A stretch of DNA of 64,000 nucleotides, taken from NCBI RefSeq assembly GCF_905372525.1, contig NZ_CAJPPN010000001.1, positions 1 through 64,000 of the forward strand, written 5' to 3'. Within the stretch, counting starts at the first letter, position 1, and every line of letters begins with the position of its first letter. This DNA is from an uncultured Porphyromonas sp. (GTDB taxonomy: Bacteria > Bacteroidota > Bacteroidia > Bacteroidales > Porphyromonadaceae). A model generated the notes under the pieces. It did no database searches. It was not told where the DNA came from and worked only from the letters and a program-made list of their open reading frames with translations. Positions 1-8,799 of this stretch are shown piece by piece. Made by a program: the position numbers and the translations under genes.

Positions 1-118
1 CGTCTCCTCCCCTCCTCCCCTCCTCCTATCGTATCTCCCGGGTGTGTCCCGTGTCGTATATCCAGAGCTTTATGCTCTGAGTCTCATCTGAGTGACTGAG
101 GTTAGGGATATAAGAGAG

Positions 119-161
119 GAGAGGCTATCCTACCGATATGTATCGGATAGAATAGCCTCTC
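119..161 (-). terminator. Hairpin downstream of the NlpE-like lipoprotein gene
   Basis: Inverted repeat: gagaggctat pairs with atagcctctc, and an inner ccgata/tatcgg arm extends the stem. It lies about 47 bp beyond the stop codon of the minus-strand lipoprotein gene. There is no strong T-tract on the minus strand, so termination is inferred from stem strength and position. Confidence 0.5.
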
Positions 162-207
162 GATGAGGTATCCCCATGTACGGGGTCCTTAGAGGTGATG
201 GATTGAC

Positions 208-660
208 TTACTTCTTGTTGAGGACATACTGAGCGGCTAGCTCGCCAGTAGGTAGCTCCTTAGTCGTCTGGTCTAGCAGCGTGAGCGTACCAGCAGCAGC
301 CTTGTAGTAGGTCTCGAGGTTAGAGGATGGCGTGATGAGAGTCACGAGTCCATTAGCCTCATACTTGTAGGTGCCGTTCTCATCCATTGGTTCTACACCA
401 GCCTTAGAGAACTCTTCGTGCTTGCTGTAGGTGCCATCAGCGTTGAGCGTGATCTTCGTGGTGACAGATCCATCAGCGCCAGGGAGTACACCTTCGTAGG
501 TGCCTACTACGTCGCCGTTAGCCTGCTCAGCTGCGGGCTGAACGGCTGCGGTCATTGTGCTGTCCATAGCGGCGCTATCCGTAGAGGAAGCGTCGGTCTT
601 ACCCTGGCAAGAAGCGAGGGCGAGCGCCATAAAGGCGAAAGAAACAAATACTTTCTTCAT
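208..660 (-). CDS. NlpE-like outer-membrane lipoprotein lacking the CxxC motif
   Basis: A 150-residue lipoprotein. Residues 1-17 form a signal peptide ending in a lipobox (LAS before Cys18), so it should be lipidated and anchored in the envelope. Residues about 50-150 match the N-terminal NlpE/copper-resistance lipoprotein fold, with the GTYEGVLP start and a following KITLNADGTYS strand. In typical NlpE proteins the loop after the first strand holds a CxxC pair (LPCADC). Here it reads LPGADG, so both cysteines are missing and metal or redox sensing through them is unlikely. The linker is rich in Ser, Asp and Ala. It is a single gene with its own promoter-like element upstream. The family assignment is fairly good; the role in surface stress or metal handling is only inferred. 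Confidence 0.75.
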   Translation of the reverse strand: MKKVFVSFAFMALALASCQGKTDASSTDSAAMDSTMTAAVQPAAEQANGDVVGTYEGVLPGADGSVTTKITLNADGTYSKHEEFSKAGVEPMDENGTYKYEANGLVTLITPSSNLETYYKAAAGTLTLLDQTTKELPTGELAAQYVLNKK

Positions 661-737
661 AATCTTTATTTGTCTAAAGGAAGACGTCTACAGAAGATTG
701 TCCTGTGACAGAACGTCTATGTGGACGAATTCGGATA

Positions 738-745
738 CAAACGTA
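738..745 (-). promoter_or_regulatory. Bacteroidetes -7 element for the lipoprotein gene
   Basis: Read on the minus strand this is TACGTTTG, a match to TAnnTTTG, 78 bp upstream of the lipoprotein start. The nearest TTG for a -33 box is 23 bp further upstream, longer than the usual 19-20, so the assignment is tentative. Confidence 0.4.
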
Positions 746-779
746 CTAAAAATATCGATACACAGATACAAGCGTACCC

Positions 780-2723
780 TTAGTCGATGGGTAGACGATC
801 GATTTCCTCTAGCCAAGCTCGTGACGATACGTCGCTTGGCATACGCCAGTCTCCCCGAGGAGAGAGACTTACTCGGCTTACCTTAGGCCCATCAGGTAGA
901 CAGTTGCGCTTGTACTGCTGGGAGAAGAAGCGCCGGTAGAAGACCTTCAGCCAGTGTCGGATTGTCTCTGGACTGTATTCGTCCCTGAAGGCTACTCGAG
1001 CCAGATAGAAGATCTTGCTCGGGGTATAGCCATAGCCGAGGAAGTTATAGAGGAAGAAGTCATGGATCCGATAGGGTCCTACGAGATCCTCTGTCTTCTG
1101 CTCAATATCTCCTGCACTATCTGTGGGCTTGAGCTCGGGTGAAATCGGGGTGTCAACGACCGCCTGGAGCACCTCGGAGAGCTTCTCGCCGAAGCGTCGG
1201 GTCTGAGCTAGATGAGTGACGATGATCTGTATCGCTGTCTTGGGGACACCAGCATTGACCGAATACATGGACATATGATCCCCGTTGAAGGTGCACCACC
1301 CGAGCGCCAGCTCCGAGAGGTCACCCGTACCTATGACGAGAGCATTGTGCTTATTGGCTAGATCCATGAGGATCTGTGTCCGCTCTCTCGCCTGAGTATT
1401 CTCGTAGACTACGTCCTGTACCTGTGGGTCGTGCCCGATAGCTGCGAAGTGCTGTAGGCAGGCCTCTGTGATGTCGATGGTACGAGAGGTCACGCCTAGG
1501 TGCTCCATGAGCTGTAGTGCATTGCTCTTGGTGCGCTGGCTCGTCCCGAGGCCGGGCATGGTGACGGCGATGATCCCCAGCCTAGGGATCCCGAGGAAGT
1601 CAAATGCGGCCACAGCGACGAGGAGCGCCAGTGTGGAGTCTAGTCCACCCGAGATCCCGATCACGGCATGACGTGCACCGACGAACTGTAGACGCTGAGC
1701 CAGAGCGCATGTCTGTATGTCGAACATCTCCTCGGCTCGCTCCCCCTCCGTCCCATTCTGGGGGAAGAATGGGTTCTGCTCGATATGCCGATCGACATCA
1801 TGCGAGCACTCCAGACTCCGCAGCTCGAAGGGGATCTCCATGAGCTTCCCTCGCTCGGTATGATCGGTAACGGACTCGTTGAAGCTATTGGTGCTCATAC
1901 GATCATAGTCGATGCGGCTGACATCGATGTCGCTGATGATCATACGCTCCTCATGGACGAAGCGAGGTGTCTCCTCTAGGATCTTACCTACCTCGGCAAT
2001 GAAGGCCTTGCCAGCGAAGACTGCGTCCGTCGTACTCTCGCCATATCCAGCCGAGGAGTAGACGTAGGCGCAGAGGTTCTGGGAGGAGAGTCCACAGATG
2101 AGCGAGCGTAAGTAGGTATTCTTGCCCGCTAGCTCGTTGCTGGCTGAGAGGTTGAAGATGATCTGAGCCCCATAGAGAGCGAGTCGGGTACCAGGGGTAT
2201 AGGGTGTCCACATATCTTCGCAGATCTCGATCCCTATAGCGACCTCCCCCGAGCGGAAGAGTACATTGTGTCCGATGGGTACATCGAAGCCCCCGATATG
2301 TGCCGTGGCTAGCTGTAGATCCCGGGCAGGTGCGAACCAGCGTGCCTCCTGGAACTCCCGATAATTCGGTAGGTAGGTCTTCGGTATCGCTCCGAGGATC
2401 ACCCCGGACTGTAGAGCCACGGCAGCATTGAAGAGCTGAGACTCAATGAGGATGGGCATCCCGACGATGATCAGTACCGAGGTGTGCGCTGTACGCTCTG
2501 CGAGCCGAAGGAGTGCCTGCTGAGCCTGTTCGATGAGGAAGGGTTGGAGGAAGAGATCGCCACAGGTGTAGCCTGTGATACATAGCTCAGGGAAGGTAAT
2601 GATCTCTACCCCCTTGGACTCGGCCTCGAGGACCATAGCTTCTATGCGCTCGATATTGTATATACAGTCCGCTACTCGGACGAAGGGGACGGCGGCCGCC
2701 ACCTTGACAAAGCCATGTTTCAT
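780..2723 (-). CDS. nadE: Glutamine-dependent NAD+ synthetase
   Basis: Cytosolic enzyme that amidates deamido-NAD to NAD+ using ammonia released from glutamine. The 647-residue length fits the two-domain bacterial form. The N-terminal nitrilase/glutaminase domain (about 1-290) shows the expected Glu-Lys-Cys triad: Glu46 in FPELCITGY, a Lys in AIPKTYLPN, and the Cys of GIEICEDMW. The C-terminal synthetase domain carries the PP-loop SGGLDS near residue 356. Later motifs such as TGDLSELALGW fit the NAD-binding synthetase core. The start MKHGFVKVAAAVPF is the usual N-terminus for the family. It is convergent with nothing and sits 54 bp from the marC-like gene on the same strand, so the two may be cotranscribed. 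Confidence 0.95.
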   Translation of the reverse strand: MKHGFVKVAAAVPFVRVADCIYNIERIEAMVLEAESKGVEIITFPELCITGYTCGDLFLQPFLIEQAQQALLRLAERTAHTSVLIIVGMPILIESQLFNAAVALQSGVILGAIPKTYLPNYREFQEARWFAPARDLQLATAHIGGFDVPIGHNVLFRSGEVAIGIEICEDMWTPYTPGTRLALYGAQIIFNLSASNELAGKNTYLRSLICGLSSQNLCAYVYSSAGYGESTTDAVFAGKAFIAEVGKILEETPRFVHEERMIISDIDVSRIDYDRMSTNSFNESVTDHTERGKLMEIPFELRSLECSHDVDRHIEQNPFFPQNGTEGERAEEMFDIQTCALAQRLQFVGARHAVIGISGGLDSTLALLVAVAAFDFLGIPRLGIIAVTMPGLGTSQRTKSNALQLMEHLGVTSRTIDITEACLQHFAAIGHDPQVQDVVYENTQARERTQILMDLANKHNALVIGTGDLSELALGWCTFNGDHMSMYSVNAGVPKTAIQIIVTHLAQTRRFGEKLSEVLQAVVDTPISPELKPTDSAGDIEQKTEDLVGPYRIHDFFLYNFLGYGYTPSKIFYLARVAFRDEYSPETIRHWLKVFYRRFFSQQYKRNCLPDGPKVSRVSLSPRGDWRMPSDVSSRAWLEEIDRLPID

Positions 2724-2777
2724 ATAGTTGTTTCTTATTCTAGTAAATGTATAGTCGCACCCTTACGCTCCGGGAGA

Positions 2778-3455
2778 CTATCCTGCGTGATTAGCGACCC
2801 CCTGCTGCACCATAGCGATCACGTCGATGAGGTTCTTGGTGATGAACTTGACAGAGATGGCGAGGAGTACTACGCCGAAGAACTTCCTCAGGATATATAC
2901 CCCGTTAGCTCCAAGCAGGCGGTCAAGGATGGATACATAGCGGAGGACGAGATAGACGATCACCATGTTGAGGATGATACTTATGGCTAGGTTGATCATC
3001 GCCATACCGTCTGCACGTAGGGTCAGGAGCGTCGTGAAGGAGGCTGCCCCAGCGAAGAGGGGGAAGACCAAGGGGACGAACGTAGAGTTGCCACTAGAGT
3101 CTTCGGACTTGAAGATCTCGATGCCAAAGATCATCTCTACTGCCATGACGAAGAGCACAATCCCCCCAGCTACACCAAAGGTAGATATGTCTGCCCCAAA
3201 GGATCCAAGGAGAGGCTCACCAGCCAGTAGGAAAGCGATGAGGATAACCCCCGAATAGATCCCTACCTGGGAGGCCTGATAGACCTGCCCCTTGGACTTT
3301 AACGATAGGATGATCGGGATGGCTCCGATGATGTCAATGGTGACGAAGAGTGTGAGGAAGGACTTGTATACTTGGTCTAGGCTGAAGGAGGTGAGTTCAT
3401 GCCCTAGTGAGCCAAAGAACTCCCCGAGGCTCGTACTGAGTAGTGTAGCGATCAT
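2778..3455 (-). CDS. MarC-family integral membrane protein
   Basis: A 225-residue protein with six predicted hydrophobic segments, typical of the MarC/UPF0056 family. The diagnostic first-half sequence is seen: FLTLFVTIDIIGAIPIILSL near the N-terminus, followed by GVAGGIVLFVMAVEMIFG and PLVFPLFAGAASFTTLL. The family is widespread in bacteria; its transport substrate is unknown and the old link to multiple antibiotic resistance has not held up. The ATG at the N-terminus is well placed. It lies upstream of nadE on the same strand and may share a transcript with it. Confidence 0.9.
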   Translation of the reverse strand: MIATLLSTSLGEFFGSLGHELTSFSLDQVYKSFLTLFVTIDIIGAIPIILSLKSKGQVYQASQVGIYSGVILIAFLLAGEPLLGSFGADISTFGVAGGIVLFVMAVEMIFGIEIFKSEDSSGNSTFVPLVFPLFAGAASFTTLLTLRADGMAMINLAISIILNMVIVYLVLRYVSILDRLLGANGVYILRKFFGVVLLAISVKFITKNLIDVIAMVQQGVANHAG

Positions 3456-3497
3456 AGTGATATGTCTTATGTAGTAGTAATGTATTTATAACCTAAA

Positions 3498-3528
3498 CGG
3501 GGGTATCCCTCGATGAAGGATACCCCCG
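3498..3528 (-). terminator. Terminator after tRNA-Gly
   Basis: A perfect 11-bp stem (cgggggtatcc / ggatacccccg) with a 9-nt loop, starting 8 bp past the 3' end of the minus-strand tRNA-Gly. The minus strand continues with TTTAGGTT, a weak U-rich tail. Confidence 0.75.
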
Positions 3529-3535
3529 CTAAGAG

Positions 3536-3608
3536 AGCGGTAGGCGAGGCTCGAACTCGTGACCCTCAGCTTGGGAAGCTGATGCTCTACCAACTGAGCT
3601 ACTACCGC
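3536..3608 (-). tRNA. tRNA-Gly(CCC)
   Basis: On the minus strand a 73-nt cloverleaf: acceptor GCGGTAG/CTACCGC, D-arm AGCTCAGTTGGTAGAGC, anticodon arm CAGCT-TTCCCAA-AGCTG giving anticodon CCC (codon GGG), T-arm with TTCGAGC. The discriminator base is U, which is normal for bacterial glycine tRNA. CCA is not encoded. The gene is flanked by a promoter and a terminator of its own, so it is monocistronic. Confidence 0.95.
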
Positions 3609-3642
3609 GGTCTTGGATCCCCCTCTTGGGGTTTCGCTGGCG

Positions 3643-3673
3643 CAAAGGTAATAAGAAGTTTTTATTGCCACAA
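3643..3673 (-). promoter_or_regulatory. Promoter of tRNA-Gly
   Basis: On the minus strand: TTG (3671-3673), 20-bp spacer, TACCTTTG (3643-3650). This matches the Bacteroidetes primary sigma consensus TTG-N19/20-TAnnTTTG and lies 35 bp upstream of the tRNA. Confidence 0.75.
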
Positions 3674-3957
3674 GAGGATTAGGCTATACACCTCAATCAT
3701 TTACTCCCTATACCTCCGTTTGAGACCAGCTGAGACCAGGCCCTCGGCCTGTCATCAGAGAGCTCAATCCCATCGTAAATTGCTCTGTGTAAATATACAG
3801 TATGGGATAGATGCTAGACCGAGAGAGTCGATAGGTAGGTGTGGAATATAGTCTTTATACCGTCCCGATAGAGTGCAGAAAACTTGTAGAAAACTTTTCC
3901 CCCGCCCCCCATGAGATTCTTTCCAGGAGGCTTCTTCGCTTCTTAGGGACTATAAAA
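3674..3957. other. Intergenic stretch without recognisable gene
   Basis: About 280 bp between the tRNA-Gly promoter and the terminator of the DUF438 gene. Short ORFs here overlap nothing conserved that I recognise. No RNA or repeat was seen. Confidence 0.5.
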
Positions 3958-3997
3958 AGATCCCTCCACTCCATCAAATCTAGGAGTAGAGGGATCT
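3958..3997 (-). terminator. Terminator of the cupin-DUF438 operon
   Basis: Stem agatccctc / gagggatct with an inner actcc/ggagt stem, followed on the minus strand by TTTTTATAGT. A good rho-independent terminator 33 bp past the stop of the DUF438 gene. Confidence 0.8.
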
Positions 3998-4030
3998 GAG
4001 TCCGGTATGAGCCCTATGGGCACCGCAGGC

Positions 4031-5740
4031 TTATTCCTTGTGCGCTGCGATGCGCTCCTTGATCGCTGCTATGAGCTCAGGGATAGGCATCCCACTGCGT
4101 TCACTCATCATCGAGATGGTCGCACGGGGGATCATGATGCGTGCCAGAGGAGTGGAGAGCATCTTGAAGGCTGGGTTAATCTTGGGTAACTCGGCCTTGA
4201 GCCAGGGGTAGACGTCTAGTAGGTGCTTGAGACGTGTATCTCCGTTGTACTCGGCGATCTCCGTGGCGGGAGCCTCCTCAGGCTCTTCGGCTGGTGCCTG
4301 AGCTGGTTTCTTCATGCACGAGCAGGAGACATAGTCATCATCATCGTCCTCTTCCTTGGGCTGGGCAGGCTGAGGTGCTTGTGGTGCTGGGGTATCCTGT
4401 GTGGGTGTGCTGGGTGTGGAGGGAGCGTAGGAATTGGCAGCTTGGTCAGCAGAGGCATGCTTGTCGGCTGCCTTGTTGCTCTTATCCCAGGAGAGTAGGG
4501 TGCGTGAGCCCTCGAGGCTACGGATGCGTGTGCAGTCCTGCATCATCTCCAGCACACCACGGAACCGACCCTGCTCATCACGGACAGCGACGTAGGTGAT
4601 ATAGATGAAGAGATTGGGCTTATTGATCCAGAAGTCAACCTCGTCCTCCTCTCCGTTGCGGAACTTTTCGATGATCTCCTCTACGAGGTGGACACTAGTA
4701 CGAGGGTGGCAGTTCTTCACATCACGCCCGATGACGTTCTGGCTTCGTGGGAAGACTCGGTGGTCGGTGTCGGAGTAGAAGCGTACGATCTCGCTTTCAT
4801 CTACGTAGGAGAGGTCTACGGGGAGGTGCTTGTAGACAAGATTGATCTGCTCGAGGGTCATCTTCCCCTGTGCGACATCTAGCAGCCCATTAGGGTCTGT
4901 CCCTCCTGCACTGAAGTACTTCCCGAGGAGTGCTGCGAGCTCTCCTGCGAAGCCAGCTGTCATAGCTGAGCCTCCGGATGCTGGGGCTACTGGCTCCTCT
5001 TGCTCCTTCTTTGCCTTCCCGACGCGTATCCAGGCATAGCCGATCTCCCGGTCTCCAGCCTTCATTGCCTCGAACTCGTTAGGGCGGATCATGGCGAGAG
5101 AGGTTGGGTAGAGGACGGTCTCCTCCTTCTGCATCAGGTCGAGTACATCCTCGACGATCATCTTCTGCATCTTGATGAACTCTTCATCCTTGTCCTGCTC
5201 GATCAGGCGACGGGCATCGCTGATCTCATCACGGATGAAGTCATCTAGGAGCCACATCGTCGTCGTCGGACGGTCAAAGCCCTTTCGCTCTAGGATGGAG
5301 TAGAGCTGGTTCTGCTTGCGGGAGAGGTGAAGGCGGAACTTATGGAGCTCGTCATAGAGGGCAAGCCACTGGTTCTTGATCACGGGATACTGTGCTAGCT
5401 CCTCTACCTGCTTGAGGAGCTCACGCATAGCATCATTCTCTCTGATGTAGCACATGATCGGGTGATCGGGGGGGAGGTCAGGACGACTGGTATCCATTAC
5501 ATCCTGGAAGAGGGTCATCATCTGCTGGATATCCTCCTTGCGACACTCATCGTCCTGGAAGGTCTTGAGCTCCTGCTCTGCGAGGGCGATCTCATAGGGG
5601 CGGAGGGTCTTGACCTTCTCTCTGAGGATGGCACGAGCATCTTCTAGGGAGAGCTCCCCGTTCATATAGCGTTCTTTCGTATCGAGGACGATACGTAGCT
5701 TATCCATGTCCACCTGGGGAAGGTGTTTCTGCATTTCCAT
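4031..5740 (-). CDS. DUF438/hemerythrin-like/PAS protein with C-terminal DUF1858
   Basis: A 569-residue cytosolic sensor-like protein. Order of parts: DUF438 (about 5-75, LRIVLDTKERYMNGEL), a helical HHE hemerythrin-like region (about 90-215, with HKFRLHLSRKQNQLY and MWLLDDFIRDEI), a PAS domain (about 310-415, with VIGRDVKNCHP and FWINKPNLFIYITYVAVRD), a Pro/Ala/Gln-rich linker with an acidic run and a Cys pair (SCSCMKK, near 475), and DUF1858 (about 500-565, HLLDVYPWLKAELP). DUF438 proteins are thought to sense redox or ligands in anaerobes. No output domain is visible, so the downstream partner is unknown. It follows the cupin gene by 14 bp and they probably form one transcript. Confidence 0.85.
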   Translation of the reverse strand: MEMQKHLPQVDMDKLRIVLDTKERYMNGELSLEDARAILREKVKTLRPYEIALAEQELKTFQDDECRKEDIQQMMTLFQDVMDTSRPDLPPDHPIMCYIRENDAMRELLKQVEELAQYPVIKNQWLALYDELHKFRLHLSRKQNQLYSILERKGFDRPTTTMWLLDDFIRDEISDARRLIEQDKDEEFIKMQKMIVEDVLDLMQKEETVLYPTSLAMIRPNEFEAMKAGDREIGYAWIRVGKAKKEQEEPVAPASGGSAMTAGFAGELAALLGKYFSAGGTDPNGLLDVAQGKMTLEQINLVYKHLPVDLSYVDESEIVRFYSDTDHRVFPRSQNVIGRDVKNCHPRTSVHLVEEIIEKFRNGEEDEVDFWINKPNLFIYITYVAVRDEQGRFRGVLEMMQDCTRIRSLEGSRTLLSWDKSNKAADKHASADQAANSYAPSTPSTPTQDTPAPQAPQPAQPKEEDDDDDYVSCSCMKKPAQAPAEEPEEAPATEIAEYNGDTRLKHLLDVYPWLKAELPKINPAFKMLSTPLARIMIPRATISMMSERSGMPIPELIAAIKERIAAHKE

Positions 5741-5754
5741 TTGGTGTATTCTGC

Positions 5755-6042
5755 TTAGTTTCTTCGGTTGATTAGATAGACGTAGAATTCGCTATCCACG
5801 ATAGCCTCGATACCGATCATCGCTTCCCCTGGGAAGCGGAGGAGGACACCGGGCGTAAGCTTGTGTGTCTCGATCCCATCTAGGGTGGTGATGACCTCGC
5901 CCTTCACCACGCAGAAGAAGATCTCCTGCCCGATGTGGTCATGAGGTCGTACTTTCTTTCCCCGAGGGAGGTCTACATGTACGACAGAGAGCTCCTCTAG
6001 CTCTAGGACGTGACCGAATTCCTTAATCTCTGTTCCTATCAT
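5755..6042 (-). CDS. Small cupin-domain protein
   Basis: A 95-residue single cupin barrel. The first cupin motif is visible as KVRPHDHIGQEIFFCVVKGE, with two His and a Glu that could bind a metal. The second motif is weak (TPGVLLRFPGE). It lies 14 bp upstream of the DUF438/PAS gene in the same direction. That pairing suggests the two act on a common ligand or redox signal, but this is inference. The substrate is unknown. Confidence 0.85.
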   Translation of the reverse strand: MIGTEIKEFGHVLELEELSVVHVDLPRGKKVRPHDHIGQEIFFCVVKGEVITTLDGIETHKLTPGVLLRFPGEAMIGIEAIVDSEFYVYLINRRN

Positions 6043-6208
6043 AAGGTGTATCTACTTGATGTTTGTATGCTGAGCGTGGCTATCTCTACGGAGGCGGAGG
6101 GTGGACGGGAAGCCATCCCTCGCCCCTATGTGCCCTCTTGCTCACTGGGGGCACCCTACTTCAGAACAACCCCTCAAGGCTAATCGTTCACCCTCGGGGC
6201 TCTATCTC

Positions 6209-7510
6209 TCATGCCTCTGTGAGGCTAGAGAGTTGTCTCCGCAGCTGGTGGACTTCATTCTCCAGCCGGGTGATCTGCTCATCCTGAGCATGGATGGTCT
6301 GCTGGTAGGAGTTCAGCTCCTCGGTCTCGATGCTGCTAGGAGCCTGTTCCTCTACACGTAGCAGGAGGTCGCTCAGGACGTTCATATAGTTGTTGAAGGC
6401 ATCATAGGGCGAGTTGTACGGGCTGAATGGATGCCCCCCCCAGTTGACCGTATTCATGTAGTAGAAGTGATCGGCACTCTGCAGGTAGAGCCAGTCCTGT
6501 AGGAGGCGCCGATCCTCTAGGGCATGGACTCGTTCGCCCCAGGCCCGTAGCTTCTCGATGACTCCCTGCTGTAGGATGTTGCCATTCCAGGCGTTCGTAC
6601 TCTTCTCTTCCCCGTCCCAGCTGATGGGGTAGGCTACAGAGAGTGTACCGACGCTCTTGGACTCGTCAAGGATCCCAGATGGAGTGGTAAAGGACACTCC
6701 GTAGTCGCTCGCTAGGGCAGGGAGGGCACGGAAGAACTCAAAGATACCCGTCTCAGGGCGGTTCATCACCCCGAGTACCTCATAGTTCATATAGAGGCAG
6801 ACGAAGTCCTCTCCCTCAGGCAGCCACTTCACGCGCTCTAGGAGCTTGTCTGCAGTGACTGGATACTCAGCTGAGGAGTAGTTGGAGAAGTGCGTCGTAA
6901 TCAGCTCAGAGAGACCTGCATTGCGTAGGATGAGGCGAGTCTTGGGGTTGATGATGGAGGAGTAGAGGTAGTTAGGACTCTTCCACCCTAGGATGTGTTT
7001 GGCTCCCTCTGTGATGATCCCCTCATAGCCGAGGGCAGATAGCTCTACCGCGATCTCATCTGAGTAGATGAGCTCGGTGTTGCAGAAGACCCGAGAGGGC
7101 TTAATCCCGAAGAGCTCTCGTAGCTTAGTCTGCTGCATCCGTATCTGATTGCGGAACTCTACGTTGTCGTAGAGCGAGGAGATCGAGTGAGCGTAGCTCT
7201 CCGCCAGGAACTCTACTCGTCCTGTAGCTGCGAGCTCCCTAAAGCTCTCTATGAGCTCGGGCTTGTAGTACTCCATCTGCTCGATGGCCAGCCCTGAGAT
7301 AGAGAAGCTGACGGAGAACTCAGGGTAGGCCTTTAGGAGCTCAAGTAGCATCCGGTTAGCGGGTAGATAGCAAGTGTCAGCGATACGCTCGAAGACCTCT
7401 TCATTCAGGTAGTCATCTGAGTAGTAGTGCGAGTTCCCGATGTCGAAGAAGCGATAGCGTCTCAGGCGATAGGGCTGATGTATCTGGAAGCAAAGACAGA
7501 TCTTTTTCAT
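6209..7510 (-). CDS. Glycoside hydrolase family 57 (alpha-amylase/glucanotransferase type)
   Basis: A 433-residue GH57 enzyme expected to cleave or transfer alpha-glucan chains. The family N-terminus is clear: MKKICLCFQIHQPYRLRRYRF. The likely nucleophile Glu is in FCNTELIYSDEIA (about residue 150). A coiled-coil tail closes the protein (EELNSYQQTIHAQDEQITRLE). The reading frame stays open for 28 codons upstream, but that part would overlap the preceding synthase gene and is not GH57-like, so the ATG at 7510 is chosen. It is the last gene of an operon with a GT4 synthase and a debranching enzyme, which together fit glycogen turnover. Confidence 0.9.
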   Translation of the reverse strand: MKKICLCFQIHQPYRLRRYRFFDIGNSHYYSDDYLNEEVFERIADTCYLPANRMLLELLKAYPEFSVSFSISGLAIEQMEYYKPELIESFRELAATGRVEFLAESYAHSISSLYDNVEFRNQIRMQQTKLRELFGIKPSRVFCNTELIYSDEIAVELSALGYEGIITEGAKHILGWKSPNYLYSSIINPKTRLILRNAGLSELITTHFSNYSSAEYPVTADKLLERVKWLPEGEDFVCLYMNYEVLGVMNRPETGIFEFFRALPALASDYGVSFTTPSGILDESKSVGTLSVAYPISWDGEEKSTNAWNGNILQQGVIEKLRAWGERVHALEDRRLLQDWLYLQSADHFYYMNTVNWGGHPFSPYNSPYDAFNNYMNVLSDLLLRVEEQAPSSIETEELNSYQQTIHAQDEQITRLENEVHQLRRQLSSLTEA

Positions 7511-7539
7511 GTGGGGTATGGGTATAGTGGAGTTGTGAC

Positions 7540-8799
7540 TTAGCGTACATATTGGTCGTAAATGGCACGTACCTTGCGCCCAGCAGCCTCCCAAGTGATG
7601 CTATTGACCTCCTTGAGTCCCTCTTCCTTGAGGAAGGTGTGCATCTCTGGATAGGTAATGAGGGCATAGATGGCATCAGCCATAGCGTCGATGTCCCAGT
7701 AGTCTACCTTCACTGCATAGTTGAGGATCTCAGCGCAACCAGACTGGTAGGAGATGATGGAGGGGACACCACATTGCATAGCCTCTAGGGGCGATATACC
7801 GAAGGGCTCGGAGACGGAGGGCATGACGTAGACGTCGCTGGACTTGAAGACTTCATAGACCTGTTGACCCTTCATGAAGCCCGTGAAGTGGAAGTGATCA
7901 GAGATGTTGCGCTGTGCTGCTAGGCGGATCATCGCATCCATCATATCCCCGCTGCCCGCCATGATGAAGCGTACATGCTCCGTACGCTCCAGTACCTTAG
8001 CAGCGGCCTCGACGAAGTATTCGCACCCCTTCTGCATCGTGATGCGCCCGAGGAAGGTAACGACCTTGTCCTTTACCCCACGCCTATCGGGTAGGGCTAG
8101 GATGGCTGGATCGAGGGGAGAGACGGCATTGTGTACCGTGGTGACCTTGGCTGGATCCTGATGATACTTCTCGATCACGGTACGGCGGGTGAGGTCGCTG
8201 ACGGTGATGATGTGATCGGCCTGGTTCATCCCGTCCATCTCGATGCCGAAGACCGTGGGATTGACATTCCCCCTACTGCGGTCGAAGTCTGTGGCATGCA
8301 CATGCACGACTAGAGGCTTCCCCGTCACCTGTTTGGCATGGATACCGGCGGGATAGGTCAGCCAGTCGTGGGAGTGGATGATGTCGCAGGGTTCAGCCCG
8401 TGCGATCACCCCAGCTACGATGCTGTAGTTATTGATCTCCTCGAGGAGGTTGTCGGGGTACTTCCCAGAGAACTCTATTGTCCCGAGGTCGTTTGTCCCG
8501 AGGTAGGAGAAGTCCGCGTAGATATGATCTCGCAGGTGGAAGTAGAGCTCTGGACTCATCTTGCCAGCGAGGCGGTCTCGTACCTGCTCGTAGGTTACAT
8601 CCCGATAGACCACGGGGGTATCTCCTGCTCCGATGATACGTAGGAAGCTCGTATCCTCATCACCCGAGGGACGGGGGATGACGAAGGTAATCTCCATGTC
8701 TCCCTGGGCTGCCATACCCTTGGTCAAGCCATAGCTAGCTGTACCTAGGCCTCCTAGTATGTGGGGGGGGAACTCCCATCCAAACATTAATGCTTTCAT
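7540..8799 (-). CDS. GT4-type glycogen synthase-like glycosyltransferase
   Basis: A 419-residue GT-B glycosyltransferase. The N-terminus MKALMFGWEFPPHILGGLG is typical of the short Bacteroidetes glycogen/starch synthase-like GT4 enzymes. Also seen: HSHDWLTYPAG in the N-terminal domain, and the donor-binding SEPFGISPLEAMQ motif near residue 335. It probably elongates glycogen from a nucleotide-glucose donor. Its start overlaps the end of the debranching-enzyme gene by 4 bp (ATGA), indicating translational coupling. A run of eight C residues lies within codons 11-14. Confidence 0.88.
   Translation of the reverse strand: MKALMFGWEFPPHILGGLGTASYGLTKGMAAQGDMEITFVIPRPSGDEDTSFLRIIGAGDTPVVYRDVTYEQVRDRLAGKMSPELYFHLRDHIYADFSYLGTNDLGTIEFSGKYPDNLLEEINNYSIVAGVIARAEPCDIIHSHDWLTYPAGIHAKQVTGKPLVVHVHATDFDRSRGNVNPTVFGIEMDGMNQADHIITVSDLTRRTVIEKYHQDPAKVTTVHNAVSPLDPAILALPDRRGVKDKVVTFLGRITMQKGCEYFVEAAAKVLERTEHVRFIMAGSGDMMDAMIRLAAQRNISDHFHFTGFMKGQQVYEVFKSSDVYVMPSVSEPFGISPLEAMQCGVPSIISYQSGCAEILNYAVKVDYWDIDAMADAIYALITYPEMHTFLKEEGLKEVNSITWEAAGRKVRAIYDQYVR

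Noticed and set aside
1..30. CTCCTCCC tandem at the window start
   Set aside because: Short and non-coding here; too little context at the window edge to interpret.
7511..7594. Longer GH57 reading frame
   Set aside because: Overlaps the synthase gene and the added residues are not GH57-like.
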